Notes: generated by a model not told the origin, from the sequence alone. 64,000 nt of DNA from Haloactinospora alba (GCF_006717075.1 NZ_VFQC01000001.1:3767501-3831500), one strand, 5' to 3'; counted from the stretch's first letter, positions 1 to 7,634 are shown. A program made the numbers and translations.

Positions 1-2
1 CC

Positions 3-218
3 GCCTGGGCCGAGGCGGCGCGGTCGGCCACCTCCGCCGCCCGCGCCACCGCCGACATCCCCGCCAAACGCGGACGCGCCGCCCGCTTGGGCGAACGCGG
101 CCAGGGCCACGCCGACCCCGGCGCCACTTCGCTGGCGCTGATGGCTTCCGCCGTGGCCGGTGTGCTCAACGACCACTGCCCCGCCACCGGTTCCGCACCC
201 GTCCCCGAAAGTCGGTGA
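3..218 (+). CDS. DhaL-type kinase subunit, C-terminal part
   Basis: This is the last 71 codons of a gene that starts outside the window. The reading frame beginning at base 3 runs to TGA at 216-218. It contains R-G-R-A-A-R-L-G-E-R and then G-H-x-D-P-G-A-T-S, the conserved phosphate/nucleotide-binding end of the Dak2 (DhaL) domain of dihydroxyacetone-type kinases. The family phosphorylates dihydroxyacetone, erythrulose or similar short ketoses. The next start codon is 5 bases downstream, so it is translationally coupled to an RpiB-family isomerase, a pairing known from tetrose (erythrulose) catabolism in mycobacteria. The substrate is inferred from context. Whether the missing N-terminus carries DhaK cannot be seen. 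Confidence 0.8.
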   Translation, partial: AWAEAARSATSAARATADIPAKRGRAARLGERGQGHADPGATSLALMASAVAGVLNDHCPATGSAPVPESR

Positions 219-222
219 ACAC

Positions 223-675
223 ATGAGGATCGCCGTCGCCGCCGACAGCGCCGGAGTGGCGCTGAAGAACGAACTCCGCGACCTGCTGCGCGAGGACACG
301 CGCACCACCGAGGTCCGCGACCTCGGCGTCCCCGACGCCGACGACGACCGCGCCTACCCCCTGCTGGGGATCGCGGCCGCCGAGGCGGTCGCCGCGGGCG
401 AGGTCGAACGCGCCGTGCTGGTGTGCGGCACCGGCATCGGTATGTGCGTCTCGGCCAACAAGGTCCCCGGGGTGCGCGCCACGGTCGCCCACGACTCCTA
501 CTCCGCCGAACGGTCGGTGAAGTCCAACGACTGCCAGGTGCTCACCATGGGAGCGCGGGTCCTCGGCCCCGAACTGGCGAAACGGATCGTCACCGAGTGG
601 GTCGGGCACAGCTTCGACCCCCGCTCGGCCAGCGCCGCCAAGGTCGCCCGCATCAGCGAGTACGAACAGGCCTGA
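223..675 (+). CDS. RpiB/LacA/LacB-family sugar-phosphate isomerase
   Basis: This 150-aa protein has the full length of the RpiB family, which interconverts aldose and ketose phosphates in the cytoplasm. The active-site loop V-C-G-T-G-I-G-M-C is at about residue 68-76, followed by the family block N-D-C-x-V-L-x-M-G-A-R-V. An in-frame ATG lies 63 bases upstream, inside dhaL; I prefer ATG 223 because the alignment to the family begins M-R-I-A-V-A-A-D and the gap to dhaL is then 4 bases. Next to a Dak-type kinase it could be a D-erythrulose-4-phosphate isomerase rather than ribose-5-phosphate isomerase. That choice is inference. Confidence 0.88.
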   Translation: MRIAVAADSAGVALKNELRDLLREDTRTTEVRDLGVPDADDDRAYPLLGIAAAEAVAAGEVERAVLVCGTGIGMCVSANKVPGVRATVAHDSYSAERSVKSNDCQVLTMGARVLGPELAKRIVTEWVGHSFDPRSASAAKVARISEYEQA

Positions 676-758
676 ACCACACGGCACTGCCTCCTCCGAG
701 AACCCGGACAACCCCCCGGCAGGGGCTTGGATAGACGCGAACGTGAACAGGAGCCGAC

Positions 759-1811
759 ATGCGCGTACTGGCCGCGGGCGACCACTTCGTCAGCCCTGAC
801 CTGATGGCGACCGCCCTGGAGGAGGAGGTCCGAGCCGACCACCTGCCGCCGCCGGAGACCACCCGGCTGCGGCTGCCCTGGCCCGTCGAGCCGTTCGGCC
901 CCGTCGGCGGGGTCGAGGAGGCCAGCGGCACCGAGGAGGAGGTCATCGAACAGCTGCGCGGCGCCGAGGTCTGTATGACTCAGATGGCCCCGGTGACCGC
1001 GACCGTCCTGGAGGACTGCCCCGACCTGCGCCTGGTGTCGGTGTGCCGGGGCGGTCCCGTCAACGTCGACCTGAAGGCGGCCACCCGCGCCGGCGTCGCG
1101 GTCACCTACGCGCCCGGCCGCAACGCCACCGCGGCCGCCGAGTACGCCATCGCGATGATCCTCGCCGCCCTGCGCCGGGTTCCCGGCGCCGACGCCGAAC
1201 TGCACGCGGGCCGCTGGCGCGGCGACTACTACGCCTACGACCAGGCCGGGGTCGAGCTGCGCGGCACCACGGTCGGGTTGGTCGGCTACGGCGCCATCGG
1301 GCGGATGGTCGCCCGCATCCTGCGCGCCTTCGACGCCGACGTTCTCGTCAGCGACCCTTACACCGAGGCGTCCACCGCCGCCGAGGACGGGGTGCGCCTC
1401 GTCGAACTGGAGGAGCTGCTGTCCCGGTGCACCGTGGTCAGCCTGCACGCCCGGCTGACCGAGCAGACCCGCAACCTGATCAGCGCGCAGCGCCTCGCGC
1501 TGCTGCCGCGCGGCGCGGTGCTGGTGAACACGGCACGGGGCGGCCTGCTCGACCACGAACCCCTGCCGGAGGCGCTGCGCAGCGGGCGCCTGGGCGCGCT
1601 CGCGCTGGACGTCCACGACGTCGAGCCGCCGCCCGACGACTGGCCGCTGCGCGGCCTGCCCAACGTGGTGACCACCCCGCACCTGGCGGGGGCCACCCGC
1701 CAGACCGCCGAACGCGCCGCGCGTATCGTCGCCGCGGAGGTGGGGCGCTACCAGCGCGGCGAACAGCCCCGCCACCTGGCCAACCCCGAGGTGCGGGAGG
1801 TGCGCGCATGA
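759..1811 (+). CDS. D-isomer-specific 2-hydroxyacid dehydrogenase
   Basis: This 350-aa NAD-dependent enzyme resembles phosphoglycerate dehydrogenase. The nucleotide-binding motif G-Y-G-A-I-G-R-M is near residue 175. It is followed by the substrate/NAD block V-N-T-A-R-G-G-L-L-D and by T-P-H-L-A-G-A-T, which supplies the catalytic histidine. The start ATG has an AGGAG about 6 bases upstream. The stop overlaps the next ATG (ATGA), so it is coupled to the FGGY kinase. No ACT or other regulatory domain is present, which argues against a serine-pathway SerA and for a catabolic role in this sugar operon. The substrate is unknown. Confidence 0.88.
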   Translation: MRVLAAGDHFVSPDLMATALEEEVRADHLPPPETTRLRLPWPVEPFGPVGGVEEASGTEEEVIEQLRGAEVCMTQMAPVTATVLEDCPDLRLVSVCRGGPVNVDLKAATRAGVAVTYAPGRNATAAAEYAIAMILAALRRVPGADAELHAGRWRGDYYAYDQAGVELRGTTVGLVGYGAIGRMVARILRAFDADVLVSDPYTEASTAAEDGVRLVELEELLSRCTVVSLHARLTEQTRNLISAQRLALLPRGAVLVNTARGGLLDHEPLPEALRSGRLGALALDVHDVEPPPDDWPLRGLPNVVTTPHLAGATRQTAERAARIVAAEVGRYQRGEQPRHLANPEVREVRA

Positions 1812-3268
1812 TCATCGGCGTCGACGTGGGCACGACGGTGACCAAGGCCGCCGTCTTCGACCGCGACGGCCGCGCGCTCGCCGAGGCCGACGAGCCCACC
1901 ACCCTCCACCGCCCGGGCGGCGCCCGGGTCGAACAGGACCTGGACGAGGTGCTGGCCACCGTCTCCTCGGTGGTGCGCAGAGTCGCGGCGACCCAGGCGG
2001 AACCGGTCACCGCCGTCGCCCTGACCGGCCAGGGCGACGGCCTGTGGCTGCGCGACGCCGACGGCCGGCCCAGCCGGCGCGCCATCTCCTGGCTGGACGG
2101 GCGCGCCGGGCCGCTGGTGCGGCAGTGGTACGAGGACGGCACCATGGCGCGGGTGCACAAGACGACCGGTCAGGGCATGTTCCCCGGCGCGCACGGGCCG
2201 CTCCTGGCGGCCCTGGACCGGGAGGAGCCCGAGACGCTGCGGCGTTCCGCGGTGGCCGGGTACTGCGTGGACGCGATCGTGCAGCGCCTCACCGGGGAGG
2301 TCACCGTGGACGCCTCGGACGCGTCCCTGCCCTTCCTGGACGTGCGCGACCGCACCTACAGCACCGACGCGCTCGCCGAGTGCGGCGTCTCCCGGTGGCG
2401 CGGGCTGCTGCCCGAACCCGCCGCGCCGAACAGCCTGTTCTCCCTGGGCCGCGAGGGGGCGCGGCTGCTGGACCTCCCGGAGGGCACCCCGGTGACCGGC
2501 GGACCGTTCGACCTGCCCTCCTGCCTGCTGGGCAGCGGCCTGACCGAGGTGGGCGACGGTCTGCTGACCGTGGGCACCACCTTGGCCTGCCAGGTCGTCG
2601 CCGACGAGGTGCGTGTGGACTCCTCGGGCGAACCCGCGGGGATGTGGCTGTGCACCGACCTCCCCGACCGGTTCTCCCGCGCGATGCCGGCCATGGTCGG
2701 CACGGCCAGCCTGGACTGGCTGCTGGACCTGCTGGGGATCGGCATCGGCGAGGTGGAACCGCTGCTGGAGGCCAGCCCGCCCGGCGCCCGCGGGGTGTCG
2801 GCGCTGCCGTTCCTGTCCGAGTCGGGTGAGCGCGCCCCCTTCGTGGACCCACGGGCGCGCGGCCAGCTCACCGGCGTCAGCCTCGGGACCGAACGCGCCG
2901 ACATCGTCCGGGCGGTCTGCGAGAGCATCGCCTACGCCGCCCGCCACTGCCTGGAGACAGCCGGACTCACGGGACGTCTGGCCGCCTGCGGCGGCGGCAG
3001 CCGGTCCCGGGCCTGGATGCAGGTCTTCGCCGACGTGCTGGGCCGGCCGGTGGTCCTGCCCTCCGACGACGCCATGGGGGTACGCGGCGCCACCGCCGCC
3101 GCCTGGCGGGCGCTGGGTGACCCGGTCGACACCTCCCGCTGGCTGGGCCAGGGAACCCGGGTCAACCCGCGCCCGCACCTGCGGGACCAGTACGAGGAGG
3201 GCTACGCCCGCTACCGCGCCCAACTGGACAGCGCTCGCGCCCTGTGGAGCTCCGACGCCCCGGCGTAG
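1808..3268 (+). CDS. FGGY-family carbohydrate kinase
   Basis: This 486-aa kinase has the N-terminal phosphate motif G-V-D-V-G-T-T-V-T-K, the substrate-proximal L-T-G-Q-G-D-G-L-W, and the C-terminal adenosine motif G-G-G-S-R-S-R-A-W near residue 395. The length is normal for the family, which phosphorylates xylulose, gluconate, erythritol and similar substrates. The ATG overlaps the stop of the dehydrogenase, so the reading frame upstream of 1808 is not used. It is the last gene of the operon and ends 28 bases before a strong stem-loop. The substrate is not determinable; a tetritol or pentulose fits the neighbours. Confidence 0.88.
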   Translation: MIIGVDVGTTVTKAAVFDRDGRALAEADEPTTLHRPGGARVEQDLDEVLATVSSVVRRVAATQAEPVTAVALTGQGDGLWLRDADGRPSRRAISWLDGRAGPLVRQWYEDGTMARVHKTTGQGMFPGAHGPLLAALDREEPETLRRSAVAGYCVDAIVQRLTGEVTVDASDASLPFLDVRDRTYSTDALAECGVSRWRGLLPEPAAPNSLFSLGREGARLLDLPEGTPVTGGPFDLPSCLLGSGLTEVGDGLLTVGTTLACQVVADEVRVDSSGEPAGMWLCTDLPDRFSRAMPAMVGTASLDWLLDLLGIGIGEVEPLLEASPPGARGVSALPFLSESGERAPFVDPRARGQLTGVSLGTERADIVRAVCESIAYAARHCLETAGLTGRLAACGGGSRSRAWMQVFADVLGRPVVLPSDDAMGVRGATAAAWRALGDPVDTSRWLGQGTRVNPRPHLRDQYEEGYARYRAQLDSARALWSSDAPA

Positions 3269-3296
3269 GGGTGCGGCAGGAAGGCCCCGCACACGA

Positions 3297-3340
3297 CGAA
3301 GGGCCAGGCTCCGGATTCTCCCGGATGACCTGGCCCTTCG
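3297..3340. terminator. Stem-loop terminator, native to tRNA-Gly
   Basis: The arms CGAAGGGCCAGG (3297-3308) and CCTGGCCCTTCG (3329-3340) are perfect complements. The structure lies between the convergent FGGY kinase and the displaced tRNA 3' end. A diverged copy sits in the same position beside the intact tRNA-Gly at 12590-12630. This suggests it was the original terminator of tRNA-Gly before the element inserted. Confidence 0.8.
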
Positions 3341-3347
3341 CTGTTCT

Positions 3348-3390
3348 GAGCGGATGACGGGGATCGAACCCGCGTTATCAGCTTGGGAAG
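3348..3390. repeat. att repeat, left (tRNA-Gly 3' fragment)
   Basis: This 43-bp segment is identical to 12637-12679. On the minus strand it reads as the 3' part of tRNA-Gly: anticodon loop, variable loop, T arm and acceptor strand. Beyond 3390 the match ends abruptly, so it is a tRNA remnant and not a second tRNA gene. Confidence 0.93.
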
Positions 3391-3492
3391 TCGCTGACCT
3401 ACGAAGCGGCCGAGCTGGCACAGCGCTGAGCTGGGCCACGGCATGGACGGTGCCGCTGTTTCCCCGTGGTTTCCCTTCAGGCGCAGTCGCGC

Positions 3493-3510
3493 CGGGCACG
3501 TAGCGGGCAC
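3493..3510. repeat. 18-bp direct repeat, left arm site
   Basis: The sequence CGGGCACGTAGCGGGCAC occurs here, 102 bases inside the left att core. It occurs again in the same orientation at 12543-12560, 76 bases inside the right core. Arm-type binding sites for tyrosine integrases have this arrangement; binding itself is inference. The site also contains an internal repeat of GGGCAC. Confidence 0.7.
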
Positions 3511-3630
3511 AGTACACGGCGGGTCCGGGCCATGGGCACCCCTGCTTGTCTCAGCAACGGGCTGTCGGACTGAGCTCCCCGCCCCTTCCCCCTTTTTGTT
3601 CGCCCTGTTGTTGCCGTGAGCACGCCGTAA

Positions 3631-3890
3631 GCGGCACGGGCGGTCAAGGATGACGCGTAGCGTCACCGCGTAGCGGCGCGAACAGCGTCCTTGACGGCCC
3701 GTGCCGCGTCGGCATGATGGATGGCGGCAACAGGGGAACGCCGCCCTGGCGCGTTCGTTGGTGCTGGCAGCACCGGGCGGTGTGTCACTCTTGCCATAGG
3801 CCGGTGCTGGGGGCCGGTCGGGACCGGGCGGCAGCCCGCAGCTCGACCGGCCCCCACCTGTAGGTCAGCGGCGGCGCGAAGCGCCGCCGC
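3631..3890. other. Hairpin-rich non-coding block (possible origin or transfer locus)
   Basis: No gene is evident from 3391 to 4012. Four inverted repeats crowd this block: a long one with arms 3631-3655 and 3685-3707, GGTGCT/AGCACC at 3760-3774, a 12-bp pair at 3809-3820 and 3844-3855, and a perfect 10-bp stem with a GAA loop at 3868-3890. The last may terminate leftward transcription. AICEs need a double-strand origin, a single-strand origin and a clt transfer site. This is the densest candidate in the element, but no TraB repeat could be confirmed by eye. Confidence 0.5.
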
Positions 3891-4012
3891 CTTGATCCTA
3901 TAGAGCCCAATTCGGCAACGATGTGGGGATTTCTGGTTGATCAGACTGTGTTCCTGCGTTCCCCGCTCTGGTGTGGGGACTGCCTCTGGAGAATCGGGTA
4001 GAACCGTCAACC

Positions 4013-4804
4013 ATGGGCGATGAACAGCTACGCGCGATCGGGGAAGAGTTGCGGGCGCACCGTAGGGATGCGGGATGGTCCGGACGTGTACTGGCCCGAC
4101 ACGCCGAGGTCGGACAGGCTACGGTCTCGCGAGTGGAGAACGGGCGCCGCGCAGAAAGCGCGCACACTGTTGAGCGGATCATCGCAGCTCTTCCCGTTTC
4201 CACTGGTGTGGCTGATGATCTTCGCGCTCGGGTGCGTGATGCCTATGCCGACTCAGCGGAGCCTCGGGTGGATGCGGGGGTCTCCCTGGTTGCGGATACT
4301 GCCTACAGGCTGGAGCGGGGAACTTTGCCGGTGCGAAGCTTCCAATCGGCGATAGTGCCTCGGGGACTGCGGACGGTGGAGTATGCCCAAGCGGCGGGGT
4401 TTGGGGCTGTGGAAACTTCGCTGCTTGATGATGAGGAACGGGATGTCGGGTTCGTGGTGACTGAGGGAGCGTTGCGGACTTGGCCGGGGGACGGTTCGGT
4501 AATGCCAGATCAACTCGATCAGTTGGTGGAGTTCTCGAAGCGAACAAACATGTGGCTGGGGGTAGTGCCGTGGTCGGTGCCGCTGCCTCTGGCCCCGCCG
4601 CACGGGTTCGCTGTCTTCGGTGCACAGGCGGTGACGGTGGAGACGTTTACGACTCAGATGACCATCACAGATCCTGCCGACGTAGCGGCCTATGGGGATG
4701 CGTTCTCTCAACTTGAGCGGGTGGCAGCTGTCGGAGAAGAGGCACGGGTGTTGCTCGGGAGGATCAGGCGCGATTCCACGAAGCTTCCACGCTTGATTCA
4801 GTAA
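4013..4804 (+). CDS. XRE-family regulator with DUF5753
   Basis: This 263-aa protein has an N-terminal helix-turn-helix (about residues 8-60, with V-G-Q-A-T-V-S-R-V-E-N-G as the recognition helix) and a C-terminal DUF5753 domain. That is the usual build of actinobacterial regulators that pair with DUF397 peptides. No DUF397 gene is adjacent here. I chose ATG 4013 because the HTH begins just after it; an in-frame ATG at 3971 adds 14 residues unlike the family. It is the first gene of the element and the likely element-encoded repressor of the CCCCTAGAC motif promoters downstream. That last link is inference. Confidence 0.85.
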   Translation: MGDEQLRAIGEELRAHRRDAGWSGRVLARHAEVGQATVSRVENGRRAESAHTVERIIAALPVSTGVADDLRARVRDAYADSAEPRVDAGVSLVADTAYRLERGTLPVRSFQSAIVPRGLRTVEYAQAAGFGAVETSLLDDEERDVGFVVTEGALRTWPGDGSVMPDQLDQLVEFSKRTNMWLGVVPWSVPLPLAPPHGFAVFGAQAVTVETFTTQMTITDPADVAAYGDAFSQLERVAAVGEEARVLLGRIRRDSTKLPRLIQ

Positions 4805-4860
4805 GCTTATTGAATCAAAACCACTTCCTGGCTTAAGCTGCGTTCTGTTGCGGTGTATAG

Positions 4861-4870
4861 CCCTCTAGAC
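4861..4870 (+). promoter_or_regulatory. CCCTCTAGAC motif before the ATPase gene
   Basis: The ten-mer lies immediately before ATG 4872. It matches nine of ten positions of the motif at 7085-7094 and 7128-7137, and the inverted copy at 5359-5367. It follows a GTATAG that could be a -10 hexamer. Overlap with the start region would suit a repressor site. Confidence 0.45.
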
Positions 4871-4871
4871 G

Positions 4872-5279
4872 ATGGTGGTTGCAATGAATCGCTGGTCTCG
4901 GGTATTTCCCGGTCATCCCGCAGAGGTGGCTCAGGCACGCGCGTTTACGCGTGCGGTTCTCGATAGGCATTCCGTGGTGGAAGCCGCTGTATTGGTAGTG
5001 AGTGAGTTCGCGACCAACGCGGTGGTGCACTCGCTGAGCGGGCTATGGTGCGGGTCGTTCGTCGTGATCGTGGAGTCCGAAGCTTCCTGGGTGCGTGTGA
5101 GCGTGGTCGATCTGGGGGCTGAGACAGTGCCGCGACTGACTCCAGGTGATATCGATCCGGAGCAAGAGAGTGGACGTGGGTTGGCGCTCGTGACATCCCT
5201 GGTCAAGGGATGGGGTTTCGAACCGGTGTCCGTCGGCCTACGGGTCTGGGCAGAGCTGGTTACCGACACAGCCGTATGA
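4872..5279 (+). CDS. RsbW-like anti-sigma/HATPase protein
   Basis: This 135-aa protein has a single GHKL ATPase domain. The N-box S-E-F-A-T-N-A-V-V-H-S is at about residues 37-47 and the G2 box S-G-R-G-L-A-L-V near residue 100. Small stand-alone proteins of this kind act as serine kinases or anti-sigma factors in partner switching. There is a second possible ATG at 4884. Two genes downstream is a PP2C phosphatase and between them an HTH protein, which makes a kinase-phosphatase regulatory circuit plausible. No STAS-type anti-anti-sigma factor is present in the element, so the target is unknown. Confidence 0.85.
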   Translation: MVVAMNRWSRVFPGHPAEVAQARAFTRAVLDRHSVVEAAVLVVSEFATNAVVHSLSGLWCGSFVVIVESEASWVRVSVVDLGAETVPRLTPGDIDPEQESGRGLALVTSLVKGWGFEPVSVGLRVWAELVTDTAV

Positions 5280-5358
5280 GTGGTCCGCGCATGCCCCGTA
5301 GACGTCGGTTGTTCACCGCGACCAGTTCCTTATCGGGTGAATCCATCGATCCTGTCAT

Positions 5359-5367
5359 GTCTAGGGG
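5359..5367 (-). promoter_or_regulatory. Inverted CCCCTAGAC motif
   Basis: GTCTAGGGG here is the reverse complement of the motif at 7085 and 7128. It lies 47 bases before the ATG of the HTH gene at 5414. This is the third promoter region of the element to carry it. Confidence 0.45.
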
Positions 5368-5413
5368 CCTAAACTGTGGGGTGGAATCTGGGATCCATGC
5401 TGGAAGAGGGACG

Positions 5414-6262
5414 ATGGGCAGCGAGTATGAGCGCATAGCGGGGATCGAGGATCCGTTCGCTCTACTCCGCGCGGCAACCGATCGTCTCAGTGAAGCCCAG
5501 CAAGAGGTCACCGACTTGTCTCGACTGCGGCGCCGTACGATTCAGGACCTGCATGCTCAAGGGCTGTCCTATGCCCAGATCGCGGCACAGGCTGGCCTGA
5601 CACGTGGCCGTATCCATCAGATCCGTCGCACTGGTCCCGCTCCGGAGGGAGCGTTCTTCGGATCGGGAACAGTAACGATCGTCACACCACTGCGCTGGGA
5701 ACCGGGCAAAGACCGGGTAGCGGTCTCCCTCGATGACCTCAACACCGGAAAGCGGCTGGAAAACCTGGTCCGTACTTACGACCTGACGGTGCAGGACGAC
5801 CACGTGGGAATCGACGGATCGGTGGATCTCAACCGGCCTGGCCTAGTAGTCGTGTGCGGTCCGCGCATGTCCGAAGCGATGTCCGCAACCTATGCCAAGG
5901 ATCCCGTGTTCGTCTGGGAACGCGATGAGGGTCAGCCATGGCGCATCCGTGATGCCCGTACCGGTGAGGTCCATTACGCAGGTTCCGACGGGTCATCGCC
6001 TTCACCCAGCGATATCGGATATCTCGGCCGTCTTCCCCGACCTGACGGTGCGGGCTCGTTATTGGCAATCGCGGGAATCCATCCGGCGGGCTCGTTGGGC
6101 GTAGCGCAGTGGTTGACCACCGACATCGCCACTTTGTGGGGCCAGATCGGTGAACAGGACTTCTCTGTCCTTATTCGGACCGAGTACGACTCGGAGACCA
6201 ACGAACCAGTCAAGACCGAAATGGCGACACCGCTGTATCGACATGACGAGGACGAAGTGTGA
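5414..6262 (+). CDS. HTH protein with unknown sensor-like C-terminal domain
   Basis: This 282-aa protein has a sigma-region-4-like helix-turn-helix at about residues 35-75 (L-S-Y-A-Q-I-A-A-Q-A-G-L-T-R-G-R-I-H-Q-I). A roughly 200-residue domain that I cannot assign follows. That domain has a hydrophobic strand L-V-V-V-C-G-P-R-M-S near residue 142 and L-A-I-A-G-I-H-P-A-G-S near 220, giving alternating strands and glycine turns like a Rossmann-type nucleotide or ligand sensor. ATG 5414 is preceded by GGAAGAGGG; the longer upstream frame overlaps the previous gene and looks non-coding. The stop overlaps GTG of the PP2C gene, so the two are coupled. It lacks sigma region 2 and is not a full sigma factor. 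Confidence 0.7.
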   Translation: MGSEYERIAGIEDPFALLRAATDRLSEAQQEVTDLSRLRRRTIQDLHAQGLSYAQIAAQAGLTRGRIHQIRRTGPAPEGAFFGSGTVTIVTPLRWEPGKDRVAVSLDDLNTGKRLENLVRTYDLTVQDDHVGIDGSVDLNRPGLVVVCGPRMSEAMSATYAKDPVFVWERDEGQPWRIRDARTGEVHYAGSDGSSPSPSDIGYLGRLPRPDGAGSLLAIAGIHPAGSLGVAQWLTTDIATLWGQIGEQDFSVLIRTEYDSETNEPVKTEMATPLYRHDEDEV

Positions 6263-7080
6263 GCTTCCAGCTTGCCACCGACCCCGCCAAACTCGATCGA
6301 CCCAATGAGGACTTCGCCGCTGTAGGCAGCAACGCGGCCGTCTTGCTGGATGGTGCTGGTACCCCGCCTGGCGCCGAGTCCGGGTGTGTGCATGGCGTCT
6401 CCTGGTATGCGCGCACTCTCGGTGGGCTGCTACTCAGCGCTCTCAGCCCTGGCGCTTCCCTCACTGGGGCATTAGCCAGCTCCATCGAGTATGTAAACCG
6501 GCTACACGTTGGCACCTGCGACCTCAAGCATGCTGAGACTCCCTCAGCCACAGTGGTCGCCCTTCGCTGGGGTGATACCGATTGCGAATACCTGGTCCTC
6601 GCGGACTCTGTACTGGTACTCGACCGGTTTGGCGAGGCTCCCGATGTGATCAGCGACAACCGGGAAGCCATCGTCGGCCGCGAGCTACGTAAACCTATGG
6701 ACGCGCTTCCTACGGGTACCACGGAGCATTCCCAAGCGTTACGGGAATACGTGGCTGCCTTGGCCAACCATCGCAATCGTCCCGGCGGCTTCTGGATCGC
6801 CAATACGGAACCAGCAGCCGCAGAACAGGCGATAACGGGACGCGTTCATCTCGACGAGGTAACCGCCTTCACGCTACTTAGCGACGGTGCCACTCGTCTG
6901 GTTGACCGATTCGGCCTGACCACGTGGCGCAATACGCTCGATACCGTTGCCACAGACGGAGCAGCCGCTCTGATTAAGCAGATTCGCCAGGCCGAGTACA
7001 GCGATCCTGACGGCCGAGTTTGGCCGCGAGGCAAAGCCCATGATGACGCCACTGTCGTCTATGGACATCCCAACGGTTGA
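6259..7080 (+). CDS. PP2C-family serine/threonine phosphatase
   Basis: This 273-aa protein carries the PP2C metal-binding motifs in order: D-R-P-N-E-D near residue 13, L-L-D-G-A-G near 31, S-A-T-V-V-A-L near 96, L-S-D-G-A-T near 210, and H-D-D-A-T-V-V at the C-terminus. It starts at GTG 6259, overlapping the stop of the HTH gene by four bases. It probably dephosphorylates the HTH protein or a partner of the ATPase encoded at 4872. Codon third positions are less GC-rich than in the housekeeping genes, as elsewhere in this part of the element. Confidence 0.85.
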   Translation: MSFQLATDPAKLDRPNEDFAAVGSNAAVLLDGAGTPPGAESGCVHGVSWYARTLGGLLLSALSPGASLTGALASSIEYVNRLHVGTCDLKHAETPSATVVALRWGDTDCEYLVLADSVLVLDRFGEAPDVISDNREAIVGRELRKPMDALPTGTTEHSQALREYVAALANHRNRPGGFWIANTEPAAAEQAITGRVHLDEVTAFTLLSDGATRLVDRFGLTTWRNTLDTVATDGAAALIKQIRQAEYSDPDGRVWPRGKAHDDATVVYGHPNG

Positions 7081-7084
7081 ATAC

Positions 7085-7184
7085 CCCCCTAGACAATCAC
7101 TTGGGTGTTGCGTTACGTTCTGTCCATCCCCCTAGACAGGAGCTGCTTTCAGAAATCTTCTGTGCTGTATAGGGGGATGGACAG
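7085..7184 (+). promoter_or_regulatory. Operator-rich promoter of the pra/tra/rep/int operon
   Basis: Two copies of CCCCCTAGAC (7085-7094, 7128-7137) lie here. A perfect 15-bp inverted repeat has arms at 7120-7134 (CTGTCCATCCCCCTA) and 7170-7184. The region precedes ATG 7205, whose GGAAGGAG Shine-Dalgarno ends at 7198. The arrangement suggests repression, perhaps with looping between the arms, of the replication-transfer operon by the element's XRE regulator. Confidence 0.6.
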
Positions 7185-7204
7185 AGAAGTGGAAGGAGTA
7201 TCTG

Positions 7205-7624
7205 ATGGCTATTCAGGGTGCGTTGCCGGTGGAGTTCGGAACGGTGTTCCCGCACGGGGCCTACGCCCTGGGGGTGGAAGCGATCACCGACTTTGAGACC
7301 AAGCGCCAACAGACCGACAAGACCTCGGGGCTGCCGCTGTGGGCGGTGGAGGTCATCGACGCCGACCCGGAGGCCCGGGGCAAGGCCAAGAGCGTGAAAG
7401 TCAAGGTCGCCGCTGAGGTGTGCCCGACCCTGCCGGACGAGGTTCCGGGGTTGCCGTTCCGTCCGGCCGAGTTCGAACAGATGTCGGTGATGCCCTATGT
7501 GGACGAGTCGGGCCGGCGCCCTCGGGTGGCCTACTCGCTGCGGGCACGCGGAGTGAAAGCCCCCAACGCCTCGGGGCGCAAGGCTGCCTCAGCCAACGCG
7601 GGCGCTGCCAAGGACGCCGCCTGA
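7205..7624 (+). CDS. pra: Pra-like replication/integration/excision activator
   Basis: This 139-aa protein begins M-A-I-Q-G-A-L-P-V-E-F-G and has P-L-W-A-V-E-V-I-D-A-D-P-E-A-R, both typical of the small conserved protein found before tra and rep genes in AICEs. The family is named after Pra of pSAM2, which is needed to switch on rep-xis-int. There is no visible DNA-binding motif. The C-terminal 25 residues are Ala/Lys-rich and probably disordered. GGAAGGAG gives a strong start. It is followed by a stem-loop at 7635, so it may be expressed more strongly than the genes behind it. Confidence 0.75.
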   Translation: MAIQGALPVEFGTVFPHGAYALGVEAITDFETKRQQTDKTSGLPLWAVEVIDADPEARGKAKSVKVKVAAEVCPTLPDEVPGLPFRPAEFEQMSVMPYVDESGRRPRVAYSLRARGVKAPNASGRKAASANAGAAKDAA

Positions 7625-7634
7625 GAACACACGC

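Noticed and set aside
498-1775. Long minus-strand frame opposite the dehydrogenase gene
   Set aside because: Composition is Gly/Arg/Val-rich shadow coding; the plus strand has clear family motifs.
3350-3420. Second tRNA-Gly gene at the left att site
   Set aside because: Only the 3' portion is present; there is no D arm or 5' acceptor strand.
5210-6262. Longer start (5210) for the HTH gene, and a call as a complete sigma factor
   Set aside because: The extension overlaps the ATPase gene and lacks coding character; only a region-4-like HTH is present, with no region 2.
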